From NCBI GenBank assembly GCA_002308515.1, contig DBVN01000115.1:9442-15565 (forward strand): DNA of 6,124 bases, read 5' to 3'. Below the pieces are notes generated by a model. It was given only the letters and a program-made list of their open reading frames with translations. It ran no database searches and had not been told where the DNA came from. How positions within the stretch are numbered: position 1 is the first letter of the stretch; every line of letters begins with the position of its first letter. This DNA is from Verrucomicrobia bacterium UBA1263 (GTDB taxonomy: Bacteria > Verrucomicrobiota > Verrucomicrobiia > Limisphaerales > UBA1412). Shown in pieces: positions 1-5,492 of this stretch. Both the position numbers and the translations under genes were made by a program.

Positions 1-237
1 CAGCCGGCAGCAATCTGTTTTCAGTCAAGGCCGCGCCCGCTCCAGCCCATTCCTACACCTGCTATTGACGCCTCAACCCCGCAGCAGGTGTCAGAGGTGA
101 GACGTCGCGGAACTATGCCGCGAGAGCTAATTCTTCGTTAGCATTTATTGTTTCGGTCCGATGATTAACGAGGCCAACGTACCATCCTCGGCATGCCACC
201 GCCGATGCGTTGCCCGGATCGAAACCAGTACGCCCCC
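1..237 (-). ncRNA. ssrA: Transfer-messenger RNA (tmRNA), 5' portion, cut by window edge
   Basis: tmRNA rescues stalled ribosomes: it acts first as an alanyl-tRNA mimic, then as a short mRNA that adds a degradation tag. Read on the minus strand, the RNA starts at 237 with GGGGGCG, the 5' half of the acceptor stem, followed by UACUGGUUUCGA, the conserved tRNA-like start. Pseudoknot 1 follows (arms about 192-186 and 173-169) with the GGCAUGCCGAGG and UUGGCCUCG wording shared with E. coli tmRNA. Next come the tag frame (142-113), a stop-codon hairpin (arms 123-118 and 110-105) and an H-type pseudoknot 2. Its arms alternate as 106-103 with 70-67 and 91-83 with 55-63, the latter nine perfect pairs. 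The remaining pseudoknot(s) and the 3' acceptor/T-arm lie beyond position 1. The continuous order shows the one-piece form, not the permuted two-piece form. Identification is very secure; the exact 5' end assumes RNase P cleavage at a 7-bp acceptor stem. Confidence 0.95.
113..142 (-). other. tmRNA tag reading frame, peptide ANEELALAA
   Basis: On the minus strand the frame from GCU at 142-140 to the UAG stop at 115-113 encodes ANEELALAA, close to the E. coli tag ANDENYALAA and ending in the LAA that ClpXP-type proteases recognise. The resume codon is inferred: GCU is preceded by AAUAAAU, which keeps the U and A at -5 and -4 seen in the E. coli AAUAGUC context, and it lies 26 bases after pseudoknot 1 compared with 22 in E. 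coli. An earlier in-frame start such as GAA at 154-152 would give a longer tag (ETIN plus the same end) and cannot be fully excluded. The stop codon sits in the loop of a 6-bp hairpin, as expected. Confidence 0.85.
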
Positions 238-255
238 AGCACAGTAGCTGTCTTT

Positions 256-283
256 ACAATAGCAAAAAAAACAGCTTCGTCAA
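256..283 (-). promoter_or_regulatory. Candidate sigma70-type promoter of ssrA
   Basis: On the minus strand TTGACG (283-278) matches the -35 consensus at five of six bases and TATTGT (261-256) matches the -10 consensus at four of six, separated by 16 bases. The predicted transcription start is near 249, giving a leader of about 12 bases that RNase P would remove to give the mature 5' end at 237. The placement fits a gene that needs strong independent transcription. The -35 box falls inside the loop of the terminator at 264-300, so the two elements overlap. Confidence 0.6.
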
Positions 284-300
284 TGGAATGGAGCTGTTTT
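264..300 (-). terminator. Rho-independent terminator of the minus-strand operon
   Basis: On the minus strand AAAACAGCT (300-292) pairs perfectly with AGCTGTTTT (276-268) across a 15-base loop, and the 3' arm runs into an uninterrupted tract of eight T (271-264). It lies 27 bases after the stop of the UPF0126-family gene and before ssrA, exactly where the operon should end. Only three of the nine stem pairs are G-C and the loop is long, so termination may be leaky. The A-tract on the other side makes it look partly bidirectional, but no plus-strand gene reads into it from within the window. Confidence 0.7.
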
Positions 301-327
301 CTGTGATTTTTCTTTGAGAATACGGTA

Positions 328-1050
328 TCAGGAGGGATTTTGCGGCGAGATTTCATCCGTGTCATGGTACTCCGGCAGAGAGAGTTTCCAATGGATGGCG
401 GAAAGTCGGAGCGCCAGAATGACACAAATGCTCACCGTCCATTTATAGGGAATATCAAAAGCGTCAAAGCAGACAAAAATCACTGAACCGCAGACCGAAG
501 CCGTGGCATAAAGATAAATGCCCGGTCTCAGTACGTTGGGAATGGTGCCCAGCAGAACATCTCGAATGATGCCCCCGGCCACACCGGTGATGACACCCAT
601 CATGATCGAGTTGACGTAGTCCGTTCCAAACTTTAAAGCCTTCCAGGTACCCAGAGCCGTAAAGAGCGCCATGGCAAAAGCATCCGCCACATCCAGCAGT
701 TTGCGGTGCTGGAGCCGTGTCAGCCGGGCCAGAAAGAACGTGATCAGGCAGGTGATCAGGATGGCGATGGTGAAGGACGGCGCGTCTATCCACCACATAC
801 GGGTATCCAGACAGAGATCACGGATGGAGCCGCCGCCAACAGCCGTGACAAAGCCCAGCACCAGGATCCCGAAGACATCGATCTTTTTGGACCGTGCCGC
901 CAGTACACCGGTAATGGCGGCTGTGATCGCTCCAAAGTGTTCCAGCGGAGAGGAATGGCTGAGGGTCTGCTCCAACAGATCCAGACCGTGTTGAAGGTAA
1001 GTCAGAACGATTCCCAGGAATCCTAATATTTGTTGGATGAATTCGTGCAT
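328..1050 (-). CDS. TRIC / UPF0126 family membrane protein (glycine transporter domain)
   Basis: A 240-residue integral inner-membrane protein of the UPF0126 family (PF03458), related to E. coli YicG and YadS, bacterial relatives of trimeric intracellular cation channels; some members are annotated as glycine transporters. The family's two tandem repeats are visible. Repeat 1 (about 36-115) carries GGGSIRDLCLDT at 72-83; repeat 2 (about 118-200) carries GGIIRDVLLGT at 159-169. These are the paired glycine-rich, helix-breaking RD motifs that line the pore. Around seven hydrophobic segments are seen. Members usually have about 205 residues; the extra length is about 35 residues before the first repeat, including a hydrophobic stretch at 4-20, plus a polar tail at 226-240. 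Met1 is the only ATG before residue 85 in this frame, but no Shine-Dalgarno precedes it, so the N-terminus is less certain. It is the last gene of the operon, 45 bases after the POT gene. The substrate (cation or glycine) cannot be settled from sequence. Confidence 0.9.
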   Translation of the reverse strand: MHEFIQQILGFLGIVLTYLQHGLDLLEQTLSHSSPLEHFGAITAAITGVLAARSKKIDVFGILVLGFVTAVGGGSIRDLCLDTRMWWIDAPSFTIAILITCLITFFLARLTRLQHRKLLDVADAFAMALFTALGTWKALKFGTDYVNSIMMGVITGVAGGIIRDVLLGTIPNVLRPGIYLYATASVCGSVIFVCFDAFDIPYKWTVSICVILALRLSAIHWKLSLPEYHDTDEISPQNPS

Positions 1051-1095
1051 AATCTAAAGATCATTGGCCGTCAGCACCCGTTCGCTGAAATAAAT

Positions 1096-2457
1096 CTAAG
1101 CGTTAAGAGCTTCGTTCTGCGGAGTTTCTTTGTATCGGGCAGCGATGACGACAAAAAGGATATTGGCGCAGACCATCGCGGCCGCGAAGAAGATATAGTA
1201 TTCCACAGGACCGAGTTTATTCTGCCCCGTAACAGGATCGTTGATATAGAAATTCACCAGCGAAGTAAAGAGGTTGCCGGCGGTCACGCTCAGGTAGTAA
1301 GTAGCCATGATCAGGGATTTCAACTTCTTGGGTGCCTGAGTGTAAGAGAACTCCAGACAGGTGATCGAGACCATGACCTCTGAAGTCGTCAGGAAACCGT
1401 AAGACAGGACTTGCCACCAGATGCTTGGTGTTTCTTTCAGATCCACGATCCAGTGTTCAATGAGCGCGGCCATCAGGAAGGAGACCGCCGTGATGAACAT
1501 ACCGATGCCGATCTTGCGCAGCGGAGTCAGACGGAAGAGCTTATTCAGTGCCGGGTAGAGACCGTAGTTGAAAATGGGGATGAAGATCAGCACCAGCAGC
1601 GGATTGAAGATATGAGTCTGCGCGGGCAGCAGTTCCATTCCCAGAAAGTGCAGATCCATGCGTGATGCCTGGAAGATCCAGGCCGAGGAGGATTGATCGA
1701 ACAGAGACCAGAAAATAGGGATCGGCAGGAAAATCCAAAGCAGATTGCGGATGATCTTCAGGTTCGCGATAGAGAAAGTTTCACGGAAGGAGGCGATCCC
1801 GTTGGGCGGGATATGAACGAACTTGAACCGTCCCAGCCAGAAGATGATAGTGGCCGCCAGCATGAAGACACCCGGCACACCAAAAGCGACTCTGGGACCC
1901 CAGTGCAACCCGAACTTTTGCAGCAGGATAGGCGTGATCGCCATGGAAAGAAGAGAACCGGCGTTGATGGAAAAATAGAACCAGCCGAACACCTTGGAAA
2001 GCAGATGTGCGTTCTTGCTGCCGAACTGGTCGCCCACATTGGCCGAGACGCACGGCTTGATGCCGCCGGAGCCGATCGCGATCAGGGTCAGTCCCAGAAA
2101 AAGCCCCAGACGGGTCTGATCCAGTGCCAGCGCGGCACAGCCGACCGTGTAAACCAAAGAAAGATTCAGAATGGTTTTATATTTCCCCCAGAAAATATCG
2201 GAAAGAATCGCTCCCAGGAACGGCGTGAAATAGATCAGCGCCATGAAGAAGTGATACCAGCCCTTGGCCACTTCCTCGGTCATGCAGTCCAGATTGCCTT
2301 CAGAATCCAGAAGGTACTTGGTCATGAAAACGACCAGGATGCCTCGCATCCCGTAGAAGCAGAAGCGTTCCGCGGCTTCGTTGCCGATGATGTAGGGGAC
2401 ACCCGGCGGCATTTTATCCGTCACAACAGGGGTCGTATTATATTTTGAATGTGCCAT
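1096..2457 (-). CDS. POT/PTR2 family proton-dependent oligopeptide transporter (MFS)
   Basis: A 453-residue inner-membrane proton symporter, predicted to import di- and tripeptides. Family signatures appear in order: the proton-coupling ExxER motif at 27-31 (EAAER, followed by FCFYG); MFS motif A GAILSDIFWGKYKTI at 82-96; the GGIKPCVSANVGDQF block at 131-145 with the conserved Lys134; the PTR2 signature FYFSINAGSL at 160-169; and the late-helix LEFSYTQAP at 368-376 with Glu369, a conserved peptide-binding acid. The length fits a 12-14 helix POT protein without the extra domains of eukaryotic members. All key charged residues are present, so it should be active; peptide selectivity cannot be predicted. 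It begins 28 bases after the helicase gene and is followed after 45 bases by the UPF0126 gene. The start codon has no Shine-Dalgarno, and the spacer (2458-2485) is very AT-rich. A weak internal promoter there is possible, but I could not fit good -35/-10 boxes. Confidence 0.95.
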   Translation of the reverse strand: MAHSKYNTTPVVTDKMPPGVPYIIGNEAAERFCFYGMRGILVVFMTKYLLDSEGNLDCMTEEVAKGWYHFFMALIYFTPFLGAILSDIFWGKYKTILNLSLVYTVGCAALALDQTRLGLFLGLTLIAIGSGGIKPCVSANVGDQFGSKNAHLLSKVFGWFYFSINAGSLLSMAITPILLQKFGLHWGPRVAFGVPGVFMLAATIIFWLGRFKFVHIPPNGIASFRETFSIANLKIIRNLLWIFLPIPIFWSLFDQSSSAWIFQASRMDLHFLGMELLPAQTHIFNPLLVLIFIPIFNYGLYPALNKLFRLTPLRKIGIGMFITAVSFLMAALIEHWIVDLKETPSIWWQVLSYGFLTTSEVMVSITCLEFSYTQAPKKLKSLIMATYYLSVTAGNLFTSLVNFYINDPVTGQNKLGPVEYYIFFAAAMVCANILFVVIAARYKETPQNEALNA

Positions 2458-2485
2458 ATCTGTTTTTAGTATTATTTAAAAATGA

Positions 2486-4573
2486 TCAAAAAGGAGAGTC
2501 TTCTTCCTGAGAATAGTTTTCATCCTCAGAGAAATCATCCTCATCATCCTCGTCTTCATCCGAGGGGATCCGTTCATGCGGCGGGATGAGATTCCATTCT
2601 TCCAGCAGATTTTCGGACTGTATCTCTTTGATAAAGCGCGAAGGCAGTTGTCTTTCAAACTGTCCCATGGCGGTCCGCAATTTGGGCCAAACCAGATAGA
2701 GTTCGTCTTTCGCGCGGGTCAGCGCCACATAGAAAAGACGGCGTTCTTCCTCCAGTGAGTCCGGGTTCTCGATCGAGCGGTAACTGGGGAACATCCCCTC
2801 GCACAGCATGATGACAAAAACCACATCATATTCCAAACCTTTCGCCTGGTGGATGGTGGAGAGGTTCAAAGCGTCCTCCTGTTCCGTGTTGGTCAGGTTG
2901 GCGGTCTCTCCGTCCATATTGGTCTGGAGCGCCATATCGCTGAGGAAATCGGCCAGCGATTCAAACTTTTCGCTGTAAACGGAGAGCTGTCCGACATCGT
3001 CCAAGCGGATATCCGCGTTGTCGTATTCGGCGCGCATCCAGTTTTCCGCGCAGCCCTCCAGACATCTGCGGATCATTTCCGCGACAGAAAGACTGTGTTC
3101 CACCGGATCGATGGACTTCATAGTCTTGAAAAATTCTTCCCAGCCTTCTTTGGCTTTAGTCGGGACTTTTGGCGCGCAGCGTTCAAAACCGGCAGTCAGG
3201 CTTTCCGGCCATTCTGAACCGGCAAAGAGTTTCCAGAGCTTATCCGCGGCGGCAGGTCCCACAGCCGGCAGTTTCAGAACCAGCCGCTTGAACGCGACCT
3301 CATCCGCTGGACTGTAGGCGATCCGCAGAAACGAGGTGATGTCCTTGATGTGCGCCTGCTCGAAAAAGCGGATGCCGCTGGTGATGATAAAGGGGATGCT
3401 GCACTTGCGCAGTTCCATTTGCAGTTCCATGGCGTGATGATGGGCGCGGTAGAGAACCGCCATTTTATGAAGCGGGGTTCCCGCGGCGTGCAGTTCTGTG
3501 ACACGCTGGGCGATGAATTCGGCCTGAGTGTAGCCATTGGAGCAGGAAACCAGCGCCGGCATCGTGTCCGAAGTGCGGACGGCCTGCAAGGTTTTGGGAA
3601 ATTGGTGGATGTTGTTGGCGATACTGGCGTTTGCCGTTTCCAGAATAGGGCTGGTACTGCGGTAGTTTTTCTCGATCAGGTATTTCTTGGCCTGAGGATG
3701 ACGTTCCGTGAATTCCAGGATGTTTTTGAAACAGGCACCGCGCCAGGAATAGATGCTCTGAGCGTCATCGCCCACGACCATCAGATTGCCGTTTTGGGCT
3801 GAGAGCATTTCCACAAATTCGTTTTGCAGCTGGTTGGTGTCCTGATATTCATCCACCAGAATGTAGCGGAAGCGGTTTTGGTAAAATTCAAGGACTTCGG
3901 GATTTTCTTTGAAAAGTCTTACGGGCAGAGTCAGCAGATCGTCAAAATCCATCTTGTTCTGCTCCAGTTTCCGCTGAGTATAGCTGTCATAGACCTGGAG
4001 GATCTGATCGGCCTTTTCGCAGAAAGTGGAATAACGGTCTTCGATCAGTTCTTCCAGAGACACAGAGAGATTCAGCGCGGCGCTGAACATTTCCAGCAGA
4101 ACATCCGGCTTGGGGAATTGTTTGCCTTTGGTTTCGATCTTAGCGTCTTTGATGCAGGCCGAGAGAAGTTCTTTGGAATCGGGACGATCCAGAATGAGAA
4201 AGTTGCTTTTGAATCCAAGCCGTTCCGCGTAAGGGATCAGGATGCGCCGTCCGATAGAGTGAAAAGTTCCTCCCCAAAGCCGGCTCCAGTCGCCGCCGGT
4301 CAGCTGACGGACGCGGTCCATCATTTCCCGTGCGGCTTTGTTGGTAAAGGTCAGCAGAAGGATCGCTTCCGGCGGAACGCCTTCTTCCAGCAGCCATGCG
4401 ACCCGGTAGATCAGGGTCCGGGTCTTGCCGGCACCGGCGCCCGCGATGACCAGAGAATCCCCATCGCCGGAGGTCACGGCGGCGTATTGCTGTTCATTGA
4501 GTTCAGAGGCATAGTCCACCAGATGACACGAAGAAGACTTCTGCGAGGTGTGTAAAACGTAGTCTCTGCTCAT
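2486..4573 (-). CDS. UvrD/Rep/PcrA-type superfamily 1A 3'-5' DNA helicase
   Basis: A 695-residue ATP-driven DNA translocase of the repair/replication-restart type. The motifs are complete: Q motif LNEQQ at 25-29; Walker A AGAGAGKT at 44-51; motif Ia LTFTNKAAREM at 74-84; Ib GTFHSIGRRIL at 102-112; MDFDDLL at 208-214; Walker B/II VDEYQDTN at 240-247; III VVGDDAQSIYSWRGA at 266-280; IV EKNYRSTSPIL at 301-311; V STIHQAKGLEYDVVFV from 572; VI with FYVALTRAK near 613-621. All catalytic residues are intact. The motif V wording IHQAKGLE differs from HSAKGLE of E. coli UvrD; I associate it with PVC-group homologues. The C-terminus has no Tudor-like RNA-polymerase-binding domain as in PcrA/UvrD, but ends in a strongly acidic tail (670-695, 15 Asp/Glu of 26). 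Met1 gives about 20 residues before the Q motif; no Shine-Dalgarno is seen. The gene lies 12 bases after the phosphatase gene. Whether it is the uvrD, pcrA or rep equivalent cannot be decided here. Confidence 0.95.
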   Translation of the reverse strand: MSRDYVLHTSQKSSSCHLVDYASELNEQQYAAVTSGDGDSLVIAGAGAGKTRTLIYRVAWLLEEGVPPEAILLLTFTNKAAREMMDRVRQLTGGDWSRLWGGTFHSIGRRILIPYAERLGFKSNFLILDRPDSKELLSACIKDAKIETKGKQFPKPDVLLEMFSAALNLSVSLEELIEDRYSTFCEKADQILQVYDSYTQRKLEQNKMDFDDLLTLPVRLFKENPEVLEFYQNRFRYILVDEYQDTNQLQNEFVEMLSAQNGNLMVVGDDAQSIYSWRGACFKNILEFTERHPQAKKYLIEKNYRSTSPILETANASIANNIHQFPKTLQAVRTSDTMPALVSCSNGYTQAEFIAQRVTELHAAGTPLHKMAVLYRAHHHAMELQMELRKCSIPFIITSGIRFFEQAHIKDITSFLRIAYSPADEVAFKRLVLKLPAVGPAAADKLWKLFAGSEWPESLTAGFERCAPKVPTKAKEGWEEFFKTMKSIDPVEHSLSVAEMIRRCLEGCAENWMRAEYDNADIRLDDVGQLSVYSEKFESLADFLSDMALQTNMDGETANLTNTEQEDALNLSTIHQAKGLEYDVVFVIMLCEGMFPSYRSIENPDSLEEERRLFYVALTRAKDELYLVWPKLRTAMGQFERQLPSRFIKEIQSENLLEEWNLIPPHERIPSDEDEDDEDDFSEDENYSQEEDSPF

Positions 4574-4585
4574 GGAAAGTGTTTT

Positions 4586-5392
4586 CTACTCGAAGGATGT
4601 ACCCAGATAATCTTTCAGCTCATCCAGGAACAAACCGTTGCTCGCGATGAGTTTGTAGGTTTCCGGCTCGCCGTTGGGGATCAGGATGCGGTGGAAACTG
4701 CCTCCGGCGCGCTCCAGGATGAATCCGCCCGCGGCGATATCCCACAGGCGCACACCGGCTTCCAGATACATATCCAGACGGCCGCTGGCCACATAAGCCA
4801 GATCCAGCGCGGCGGAACCCATGATGCGGATCTTGCGCACGTGTGAGGTCAGCTTCATCATCGCGTTCATGGAAAGATTCAGATTGGCCTGCAATTTTGC
4901 AAAACCGACGGAGACAACGGTTTCACTAAGACTTGAGCGACCACTGACATGGATCTCCTCACCATTGAGCCGGGCCGGATCGTGAGTGGTCGCGGTCCAC
5001 ATCTCTCGGCAGAAAGGATCATAGATCGCGCCGAGGATGGTTTGATAGCTGCCGGAATCGGTGCGTTCCTGCAGCGCGATCGAAACACAGGCATGGGGGA
5101 TATCAAAAGCGAAATTGACCGTCCCGTCTATCGGATCGACCACCCAGCGGTAAGCGGCTTTGGCATCGCCGGTTTGACCTTCCTCGCCAAACAGAGCGAA
5201 ATCGGGATAAGCATCCAGCAGACGACGGGTAATAAGCTGCTGTGTTTCCACATCCAGCTTCAGCTTGATGTCGTGCTGTTTCAGTTCGTTCACTGTTTTG
5301 GGCAGACGCCAGTTCGCGTAAATCAAACTTCCGGCTTCTTCCGCGGTCTTGCGAACACAGTCTAAACACTTGGCTATTTCTACTCCATCCAT
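4586..5392 (-). CDS. Inositol monophosphatase family phosphatase (SuhB-like)
   Basis: A 268-residue cytoplasmic, magnesium-dependent, lithium-sensitive-type sugar/inositol phosphatase. Metal and catalytic motifs are intact: GEEG at 69-72 (Glu70, Glu71), DPIDGT at 86-91 (Asp86, Asp89, Thr91), and WDIAAG at 217-222 (Asp218), with the substrate-side block GSAALDLAYVASGRLD at 192-207. Length is normal for the family (about 260-270). The segment DIKLKLD (41-47) replaces the usual VT-x-x-D, with Lys where Thr is typical; I remember similar wording in PVC homologues, so it is probably a lineage variant, not damage. Relatives with the same fold dephosphorylate inositol-1-phosphate, 3'-phosphoadenosine-5'-phosphate (CysQ), fructose-1,6-bisphosphate or histidinol phosphate, and neighbours do not choose between them. 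It is the first gene of the minus-strand operon, with a candidate promoter so close that the leader would be only a few bases. The start agrees with the family's usual N-terminus. Confidence 0.93.
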   Translation of the reverse strand: MDGVEIAKCLDCVRKTAEEAGSLIYANWRLPKTVNELKQHDIKLKLDVETQQLITRRLLDAYPDFALFGEEGQTGDAKAAYRWVVDPIDGTVNFAFDIPHACVSIALQERTDSGSYQTILGAIYDPFCREMWTATTHDPARLNGEEIHVSGRSSLSETVVSVGFAKLQANLNLSMNAMMKLTSHVRKIRIMGSAALDLAYVASGRLDMYLEAGVRLWDIAAGGFILERAGGSFHRILIPNGEPETYKLIASNGLFLDELKDYLGTSFE

Positions 5393-5403
5393 AAACCGCC
5401 TTT

Positions 5404-5431
5404 ATTATCCTCTGGACACAAATATTGTGAA
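5404..5431 (-). promoter_or_regulatory. Candidate promoter of the minus-strand operon
   Basis: On the minus strand TTCACA (5431-5426) and GATAAT (5409-5404) each match the sigma70 consensus at five of six bases, with a 16-base spacer. The predicted transcription start is near 5397, only about four bases before the phosphatase ATG, so the mRNA would be nearly leaderless. That fits the poor Shine-Dalgarno (only AAGGCGG close to the start). It lies in the 100-base divergent spacer and is the only good promoter seen ahead of the four-gene operon. The call rests on consensus matching in an AT-rich stretch, where chance matches are common. Confidence 0.4.
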
Positions 5432-5454
5432 AGAAAAAAGTGAAATCATATTGT
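5425..5454 (+). promoter_or_regulatory. Weak candidate promoter of the ABC transporter gene
   Basis: TTGTGA (5425-5430) and TATTGT (5449-5454) lie 18 bases apart; the -10 hexamer is identical to the one proposed for ssrA. The expected start near 5461 gives a leader of about 32 bases carrying the GGAGG at 5477-5481. The -35 box shares its bases with the opposing operon promoter, so the two would compete for the same DNA if both are real. Support is consensus matching and position only. Confidence 0.3.
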
Positions 5455-5476
5455 ACGGATGAATTGAATTGAAACC

Positions 5477-5481
5477 GGAGG
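5477..5481 (+). promoter_or_regulatory. Shine-Dalgarno GGAGG for the ABC ATPase gene
   Basis: GGAGG sits 11 bases before the ATG at 5493 and 23 bases before the in-frame ATG at 5505. The first spacing is slightly long but usable and the second is too far, which favours 5493 as the start. It is the only clear Shine-Dalgarno before any protein gene in the window. Confidence 0.5.
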
Positions 5482-5492
5482 CGGTTTGGGGT

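Noticed and set aside
241..246. TACTGT (minus strand) as a closer -10 box for ssrA
   Set aside because: It ends only three bases before the mature 5' end and has no suitable -35 box at 16-18 bases; the TATTGT/TTGACG pair with a short processed leader fits better.
165..425. 86-codon minus-strand open frame across the ssrA 5' end and the UPF0126 gene end
   Set aside because: It overlaps a well-supported tmRNA, its promoter and terminator, and the 3' end of a real gene in another frame; the product has no family resemblance.
1693..2448. 251-codon open frame on the plus strand opposite the POT transporter
   Set aside because: The product is a low-complexity, charged sequence rich in Gln, Arg and Asp with no recognisable motif, and it lies wholly antisense to a clearly real gene; it is a frame shadow.
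2458..2490. Internal promoter in the AT-rich gap before the POT gene (TTGATC with TAATAC or TACTAA)
   Set aside because: Spacers between the possible hexamers are only 10-12 bases, too short for sigma70; the AT-richness alone is not enough.
3824..4555. 243-codon open frame on the plus strand opposite the helicase gene
   Set aside because: It mirrors codons of the helicase N-terminal domain, has no Shine-Dalgarno or family motif, and the sense gene is complete with all motifs.
4586..5392. Loss of function in the phosphatase because the usual VTxxD is replaced by DIKLKLD
   Set aside because: All metal-binding residues (Glu70, Glu71, Asp86, Asp89, Asp218) are present and the length is normal, so this looks like a lineage variant.
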